Made by a program: the position numbers and the translations under genes
Notes under the pieces: model-generated
Told to the model about the DNA's origin: nothing
Databases searched by the model: none
Seen by the model: the letters and a program-made list of their open reading frames with translations, nothing else
Assembly (NCBI GenBank): GCA_933822405.4
Contig: CAKOGP040001736.1
Location: forward strand, 250,981 to 314,980
Length of the DNA: 64,000 bases
Reading direction: 5' to 3'
Source: Cylindrotheca closterium
Taxonomy: Eukaryota > Bacillariophyta > Bacillariophyceae > Bacillariales > Bacillariaceae
Shown here: positions 58,883 to 64,000 of the stretch, piece after piece
Layout: the number at the start of each line of letters is the position of its first letter
Numbering within the stretch: the stretch's first letter is position 1

Positions 58883-61800
58883 CTACGAAAGACTAGTCAA
58901 TCGATCCTTCAATTGTTGAACTTTTCCAGTGGCGCCCCATTCTTCGTAGTATCGGATTGCCTCCTCAAGTCGATATTTAGCTTCATTTACATCTTTTCGT
59001 TTGCTCAACAAGAAGTCGGCATATCGCTCGTTGAACAAGCCGGAATGGTGCAGGTAGCCTGTTCGTGCAGTGAAAACAATTGATTTCCGATAATGTTCTT
59101 CTGCCTTGTCGAGCTTTGAAGCCAGCGCATAATGCTCGGCCGTCAAGAACTCAACAAAGTAGACAACATTTGGGTTGCCACGCTTCATCCATTTCATCAT
59201 GGTCTTTCTAATCGCGTCTGCACGAGATCTATACTTCAGCCTCTTTGTTTTTTGGGCCATGGCATACAGTGCCACTGCCCGATGGAATGTCTCAATCATT
59301 ATCATAAAGAATCCAGGCAGCGCTTTTTCATATTTGCCAGCTTTCTTGATTGCCCGTGTAGCTGCCGATTCATAGTCTCCGCAAAAAATCATCAGTTCCC
59401 CTTCGCACAGATGCACAGTTCCACGATGCACCGGACTCTGCTCGTTGTCCTTGGAGCGACTGAATATCTCCCCTTCCAGTTGATTCGTAGAAGGTTGCAG
59501 TGTTCTTTGCATGTCCAACATCATCTGCCAGAAAAGCCGTAACACTAGAACATGCCCTGATTGCGCAACGTTCTCCAACTGCGCCAGTATTCTGGGAAAC
59601 TCCTCCAACATCGGACCCAATGCCTTCCCCATTGTGTAAGGAAGGAAGACAAAATGCTGCATTAGGTTCCAACTTGCAAAAGGGGTGTCGCCTTTTTGCA
59701 TGCCAAGTGTATATCCTTCCATTGCTGGCATTACGCAGTCACCGAGCATTCGGGTCCAGGACAATCCATATGCATATGCACAGTAAACAGTCTCGGCGAT
59801 ATGGATTCCATGAATGCGACGCTCCAGCGATAGTGCCAATGTTCCCAATTGTTCACAGGTTTCGTAGTCCTGCTGCACCATCAAAATGGCACCACCCAAA
59901 GTGGCAATCGCCGATGCAGAGGATTGGTTTACTCCGTGTTTGAGTGTCATCTCGCCAAGCCGAGCATTGCACAAAATACTCAGGAAAACATCTTCTGAGT
60001 TATATCCAGCGTAATTGAGTTGACGCATCAGAAGCGCAACCGACTGCTCCTTTGGATCTGTGGTTTTGGAAACATTCTCCCACATTTCCTTCGGTGCCTG
60101 CTTTAGTGCCTTTACAGATCGGAGAAGCGATCGGACAGCCTGAATCGGCACTGCTTTGCGACTCCATGTCAGATTGTGTCCAAGATCTCGCAAGATGGGG
60201 ATACAGTAGTTGATGGCATCGTCGAATTTCAGTTGAACGTAACATAGGTTGCGAGCTTTTGCCAAACGGAACGGCAGAGTCTCCATAAGTGACATGTTAT
60301 CCTGCCCAAGTACTTCATTTCCATACTTTTCGGATGATTCTACTCTTCCTAGGGCAAGCTCCACCTCAGCTGCCATTGTGTACAGCTTCAGTGCCAGAGG
60401 ACGATGTGACTCCCAATGGTCACCCGGTAGGAATCCGATTCCGTGGACGGCGTACGCCGATGCACTTTGCAAAGCACTCATGGTTCGTGCCTTCTCAGCA
60501 GCACGAAGATTGAGCTCTGCAAACTCGGCCGCTTTGTTCACCTTCCCACTGTTGATTAGATCGACCATATCAAAGAGCTTCTCTTCAACCTCATTCGGTG
60601 TCATGCCATGAAGTAGTGTAATCCCGATATCAAACCGAAAGGCGTCATTGACCGTATCTGACAGATGCAATGCTGCTTCTTGTACTTTATCGTGTACCCA
60701 TCTGTATTCAGATCCACCGTTGCTCTCTATCAGGCTTTCTTGTTTGGTTAGATTCAGAAAATCGGCGACGGTGAGCCGATTGCTGTTTTGCATGTCGCCT
60801 TCTTCTTTCCAAATCAGCTGCAAATTTGACATGGTAAAAGATGTACCAAGACAAGCCGCGTATTGGAGTAAGTTTTGCACGTCCAAATTCATCTTTCGCA
60901 TCCGTGTCTGCAAAAGGTTGACAACGTTCGCAGTAGCCATGGTCTTCTCATCAATTTCAGAAGCCTCCCATTTCCACGCCATTAGACCCAAGTTGAATTC
61001 GACGAGTTTCTCTTCGTATAGAAGTAACATGAACTCTGAAAGGAAGAATGGATTTCCCTGCGTTCGTTTGTAGCATATTTCTGCCAGATCCCTTGTCGCG
61101 TCTTCATCATCATCTATGGACAGCATAGACATGACCATTTTGTTGACATCGTTCACGTCAAAGCTGGGTACATCGATTTCCCTAATCTTAAAGCAGAACT
61201 TGTCACACTTTCCAAGCAGACTTTGGATCCGGTTGTAAAGTATACTGTTCTCGTCCACTTCGTTGGATCGGTAGGAACCGACAATCATGAGCGGGTTTGG
61301 ATTTTCCACATCGGACACAAGATATTCAATGACGTCTAGGGATGAGACGTCGGCCCATTGTAGATCATCGAGTACCATCACCAATGGATGGAATGTCGAA
61401 GTGAGAGCTCTAGCCAGCATCCGAAAGGCATACTTCCACCGTTGCTCTGCACTTGTTGGATCAAACGCCCCTTCATTGGACTCGACACCACTGGTACTGT
61501 AGTCTCCAATGAGCTCATCTAGCTGTGGAACCAAGTACATCATCATCTTCACATCTTCCCCCAATCTAGATGTTATTTTTTCTGTAATTGTGGAAAAGTC
61601 TCGTCCCTGTGAATCCTTCATGATGAAATCAAATATATTGCCGAAGGCCGCAGCGATTCCGCTATATGGTTCGTCACTATGGTTGTAATCGAATTTGCCT
61701 TCAACAAAACACCCTTTGTCTGTGCTTGATACTTTCTGCTCCAAAGTCTTGGCCAGCATGGACTTTCCCACCCCTGCGTAACCTTTGATGAAAACCAGTT

Positions 61801-62290
61801 GTCTGTTTTTCGCATATATTCCCTCTTCTTTTTTTGAGTCCATAATTGTAGAATAGCAAGAATGTAGAATTTTCACTTGTTTCTCCCTCCCAATTAACCC
61901 AATATTCGAAGTATTCAATTTGTTGATGGTCAAGCCCGCTAGTGCTTGACTCGACTTCTTTTGCTTCACTGAATTTCGGTCAATTAGATTCAATTCATCA
62001 TCACAGATGCTTTTTGACCGCATGGATGTCATCTCTTGAGCATTTGAGGATCCTGTCGATCGGGCGGACATAGATATTGAACCGGAGCTGTTGCTGAATA
62101 CACTACCAGTAGTATCGATTCTCTTGAAGGATCCTGAGCGGCTTGACATCAAGTCGGATTCGTCCACCAAAAAACTATCATCATCGTCGCCGGGCAAAGT
62201 GTATTCATAAGTTGTTATAGTTGCTTCATCTTTCGAAGACATCGGAATAGATACTCTCTTTTTCACTTGGTCGTTGTTAGCTGATGCCAT
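58883..62290 (-). CDS. Large AAA/STAND-type ATPase without an obvious output domain
   Basis: 1135 aa, single exon. A Ser/Asp-rich N-terminus (about 1-125) is followed by LIGREKQVKILHSCY, the start of an AAA (Orc1/MalT-like) domain. Walker A is KGYAGVGKSMLAKTLEQ (about 170-186). Walker B is PLVMVLDDLQWADVSSLD (about 300-317), the VLDDLQWAD signature of STAND-type sensor ATPases, with GSYRSNEVDE as sensor-1. A winged-helix-like part follows (QNLLQYAACLGTSFTMSNLQ, about 480), and the remaining 600 residues are helical repeats of TPR type (AEHYALASKLDKAEEHYRKS). In other diatom and bacterial proteins this module sits between a kinase and a cyclase or histidine kinase. Neither is present here, so it may act through partners. 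Confidence 0.85.
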   Translation of the reverse strand: MASANNDQVKKRVSIPMSSKDEATITTYEYTLPGDDDDSFLVDESDLMSSRSGSFKRIDTTGSVFSNSSGSISMSARSTGSSNAQEMTSMRSKSICDDELNLIDRNSVKQKKSSQALAGLTINKLNTSNIGLIGREKQVKILHSCYSTIMDSKKEEGIYAKNRQLVFIKGYAGVGKSMLAKTLEQKVSSTDKGCFVEGKFDYNHSDEPYSGIAAAFGNIFDFIMKDSQGRDFSTITEKITSRLGEDVKMMMYLVPQLDELIGDYSTSGVESNEGAFDPTSAEQRWKYAFRMLARALTSTFHPLVMVLDDLQWADVSSLDVIEYLVSDVENPNPLMIVGSYRSNEVDENSILYNRIQSLLGKCDKFCFKIREIDVPSFDVNDVNKMVMSMLSIDDDEDATRDLAEICYKRTQGNPFFLSEFMLLLYEEKLVEFNLGLMAWKWEASEIDEKTMATANVVNLLQTRMRKMNLDVQNLLQYAACLGTSFTMSNLQLIWKEEGDMQNSNRLTVADFLNLTKQESLIESNGGSEYRWVHDKVQEAALHLSDTVNDAFRFDIGITLLHGMTPNEVEEKLFDMVDLINSGKVNKAAEFAELNLRAAEKARTMSALQSASAYAVHGIGFLPGDHWESHRPLALKLYTMAAEVELALGRVESSEKYGNEVLGQDNMSLMETLPFRLAKARNLCYVQLKFDDAINYCIPILRDLGHNLTWSRKAVPIQAVRSLLRSVKALKQAPKEMWENVSKTTDPKEQSVALLMRQLNYAGYNSEDVFLSILCNARLGEMTLKHGVNQSSASAIATLGGAILMVQQDYETCEQLGTLALSLERRIHGIHIAETVYCAYAYGLSWTRMLGDCVMPAMEGYTLGMQKGDTPFASWNLMQHFVFLPYTMGKALGPMLEEFPRILAQLENVAQSGHVLVLRLFWQMMLDMQRTLQPSTNQLEGEIFSRSKDNEQSPVHRGTVHLCEGELMIFCGDYESAATRAIKKAGKYEKALPGFFMIMIETFHRAVALYAMAQKTKRLKYRSRADAIRKTMMKWMKRGNPNVVYFVEFLTAEHYALASKLDKAEEHYRKSIVFTARTGYLHHSGLFNERYADFLLSKRKDVNEAKYRLEEAIRYYEEWGATGKVQQLKDRLTSLS

Positions 62291-62702
62291 CGTCCCGCCT
62301 AATTCAGTTGAGTCTTATTATATCATTGCCGTCGCTATTGAAGATGCGAGGAGAGCGATAAAAAAACTGTACAGCCGTTTGAAATCTGTCACGCGTCGCG
62401 TATAGCATACCCGGTACACGTACACGTGTACATATAAAAAAAATACACGAAATAGTTTTATTGAATGCGCACGTTCGGCAAAGCTTCTGCTCCAAATCTG
62501 CTATGCAGTCATTTTGGTGGTGTTTTTTTCTTTTCGAACAAAAGAGTATATAGTTTCGAAATGGGTTCTCTTTTTACGGTGCCTACAAAATATAAAATAT
62601 GCAAGCTGCATCGATCAGAATCCCATCGTACTATACTATACCAGCGTAGAATATAGGCACAGTCGCAATAGGAAGGTAACTTAAGATCCAGTAAAAGATT
62701 CA
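62291..62702. other. Intergenic region between two minus-strand genes
   Basis: It holds a palindromic GTACACGTGTAC (about 62419-62430) and a poly-A-like part. No riboswitch-like element was recognised. No gene was seen. Confidence 0.45.
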
Positions 62703-64000
62703 CTACAACAGCAGCATAGCTTCATTCAACTCTTGTATTCTCTCTGGTAAGTTTTCAGCCTTTGTTACCGCGCCGATGACTGCAATACAATCCGACCCCG
62801 CTTGCCTATTGGATTTGGCAGCGTCAATGGTGTTGATACCACCGATGGTGACAAATGGAATAGACGGTGGGATTAAGTCTCTCCATTTGGATAGGATTCC
62901 GAGCCCTTGTGGATCAAATCCAACCTTCTTACTTGATGTTGCAAAAATAGGACCGAGACTGATGTAACTGGGTTTGATTCCAATGGCAGCGGCAAGTTCA
63001 CCATACGAGTCTGAAGAGAATTGGAGTAAGCATCGGAGTTGCAAACCATACAATCGCCGACTGTCAACAAAGACTATCGCAGAAAGAACTTACGTGTGGA
63101 GATACCCAATGCAATGCCCTTTTCTCGAAGCTTCTCCAAACCACCAGCATTCTTACACTTGAGCAAATCCTCCTGCCCAACGTGAACTCCAAAGCATCCA
63201 GCTTGAACTGCAGCCTCCCAGTGGTCATTGATCCAAAGTCGTACCCCTTCCTTGGCACAAATGTCTTGGCAGGCTTGCACGCGCTCTGCAATCTTACCAA
63301 CATCAGTTTCATCTTTGATGCGCAATTGAATGTCTTCGACCCCTGGTGTTTCGGCAAGTTTTCGGATCCATTCAACAGTATCAACAATCGGAAGAATGCG
63401 CCCCAACACTGGGATGTCATCATTACTCTTTTCAGTCGAGTAAGCCTTCATGGGAAGAAATGCTGGTAAATCGCTTGTGGGTTCCGCAATGATGGATGGA
63501 AAGTGTTCGTAGGAGGAAGGGAATGTAGTCTGTGCCACTGGACCAGGGCCAGCTCCCAATTGTACTCCTTGCTGAATCCCAGCCGAGACATAGGCTTTGG
63601 CCAAGCAGCATGCATCAGATAGGTAAATTGAACTCGTGGCTCCTTCTTTGGAGCTTTCATCCAGGCGCTTAGTTTCACCAAGGGCAAGTGCTGTCGCAAA
63701 GGCAGAAGATAGTGTACATCCTGTCCCGTGAGTATTTTCAGTATCCCATCTCTTTGATCGAAGCCAAATTCCACTAGCACTATCGCAAAGTCGTCTATCT
63801 TCTTCCTTGGGAAGCTCCTCGTTGGTCAACAGGTAGTCTTGTGCGTAGGTAATGGTAGCCTTCAGCTCCGAAGTGGCATCCTTTTCGTCAATTAAAGTGT
63901 GCCCGCCCTTGATCAAAACGCCCTTGCATCCCATGGCTAGAATGTCTTGAGCTCCCTTTTGAACATCTTCTGGAGTTTTCAATTTGCGTCCCAAGAGTGC
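62703..64000 (-). CDS. ThiD-ThiE thiamine biosynthesis enzyme (partial, two exons seen)
   Basis: Exons seen: 64000-63094 (continuing beyond the window) and 63010-62703; intron 63011-63093 (83 nt, donor GTAAGT, acceptor TTCAG). The join reads G-I-S-T-H-S-Y-G-E-L and keeps the ThiE fold. The N-terminal side is the end of the phosphomethylpyrimidine kinase (ThiD) domain: LIKGGHTLIDEKDA and HGTGCTLSSAFATALALGET. The thiamine-phosphate synthase (ThiE) domain follows, with RLWINDHWEAAVQAGCFGVH, VGQEDL, SYISLGPIFATSSK, VTIGGINTIDAAKS and CIAVIGAVTKA. Together the two make thiamine phosphate from HMP and thiazole phosphate. The fusion order matches plant TH1-type enzymes. The start is outside the window. 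Confidence 0.93.

Noticed and set aside
62291..62702. Possible TPP riboswitch near the thiamine gene
   Set aside because: The region was read on both strands, but no conserved riboswitch core was recognised.

Overview
The window looks like nuclear DNA of a diatom, most likely a raphid pennate. This rests on four kinds of evidence. (1) Genes lie on both strands, mostly well separated, with few introns. The eight introns with clear boundaries are about 83-209 nt, all GT-AG, with donors such as GTGAGT, GTACGT and GTAAGC. (2) Several proteins begin with a signal peptide ending in a heterokont-type plastid motif (A-F-V-P and similar: AlgH-like, VKOR, 25925, 48931). (3) Diatom-typical families are present: a DUF6824-like domain, a PT-repeat surface protein, and Asn/Gln/Ser-rich regulators. 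(4) Intergenic DNA is rich in microsatellites. No rRNA, tRNA, CRISPR or prokaryotic operon was seen.

Layout. 0-10 kb: a membrane-anchored LRR protein (one intron), two small diatom hypotheticals, a secretory FKBP with an ERp29-like tail, a plastid AlgH-like protein, a coiled-coil protein, and a Golgi-type membrane protein (one intron). 10-11.5 kb: a decayed gene and empty DNA. 11.5-20.7 kb: a membrane-anchored amine oxidase, a low-complexity membrane protein with a broken partial tandem copy, a bestrophin-like channel, and a bZIP factor whose intron splits the DNA-contact helix. 21.8-31.8 kb: a plastid VKOR-thioredoxin protein, a CHY/RING E3 ligase of the RCHY1/PIRH2 type, a plastid two-helix protein, a class 3 lipase, and a PT-repeat surface protein. 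32-41.8 kb: a UBL-PUB-STI1-UIM ubiquitin adaptor, phosphoacetylglucosamine mutase, a CRAL-TRIO-like/DUF6824 protein, and a full-length ABCC transporter. 42-53 kb: a PDZ-like protein, two acidic or coiled-coil proteins, a conserved diatom hypothetical, a tiny plastid membrane protein, a BAR-like coiled-coil protein, and an ARM-like protein. 53.1-55.5 kb is gene-poor and holds a MITE-like inverted-repeat element. 55.5-64 kb: TspO/MBR, prefoldin subunit 2, a secreted repeat protein, a large AAA ATPase, and a ThiD-ThiE thiamine enzyme cut by the window edge.

The genes do not form one pathway. Loose themes are protein quality control (FKBP/ERp29, UBL-PUB-UIM, RING E3, prefoldin), plastid redox and membrane functions (VKOR, AlgH-like, bestrophin, TspO), and diatom-specific proteins of unknown role. 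The most unusual items are the ubiquitin-adaptor architecture, the FKBP-ERp29 fusion, the CRAL-TRIO/DUF6824 fusion, the LFDP-GM-GG repeat protein, the alternative donor sites in the BAR-like gene, and the broken tandem copy near 15.5 kb. No clearly new multi-gene system was identified.
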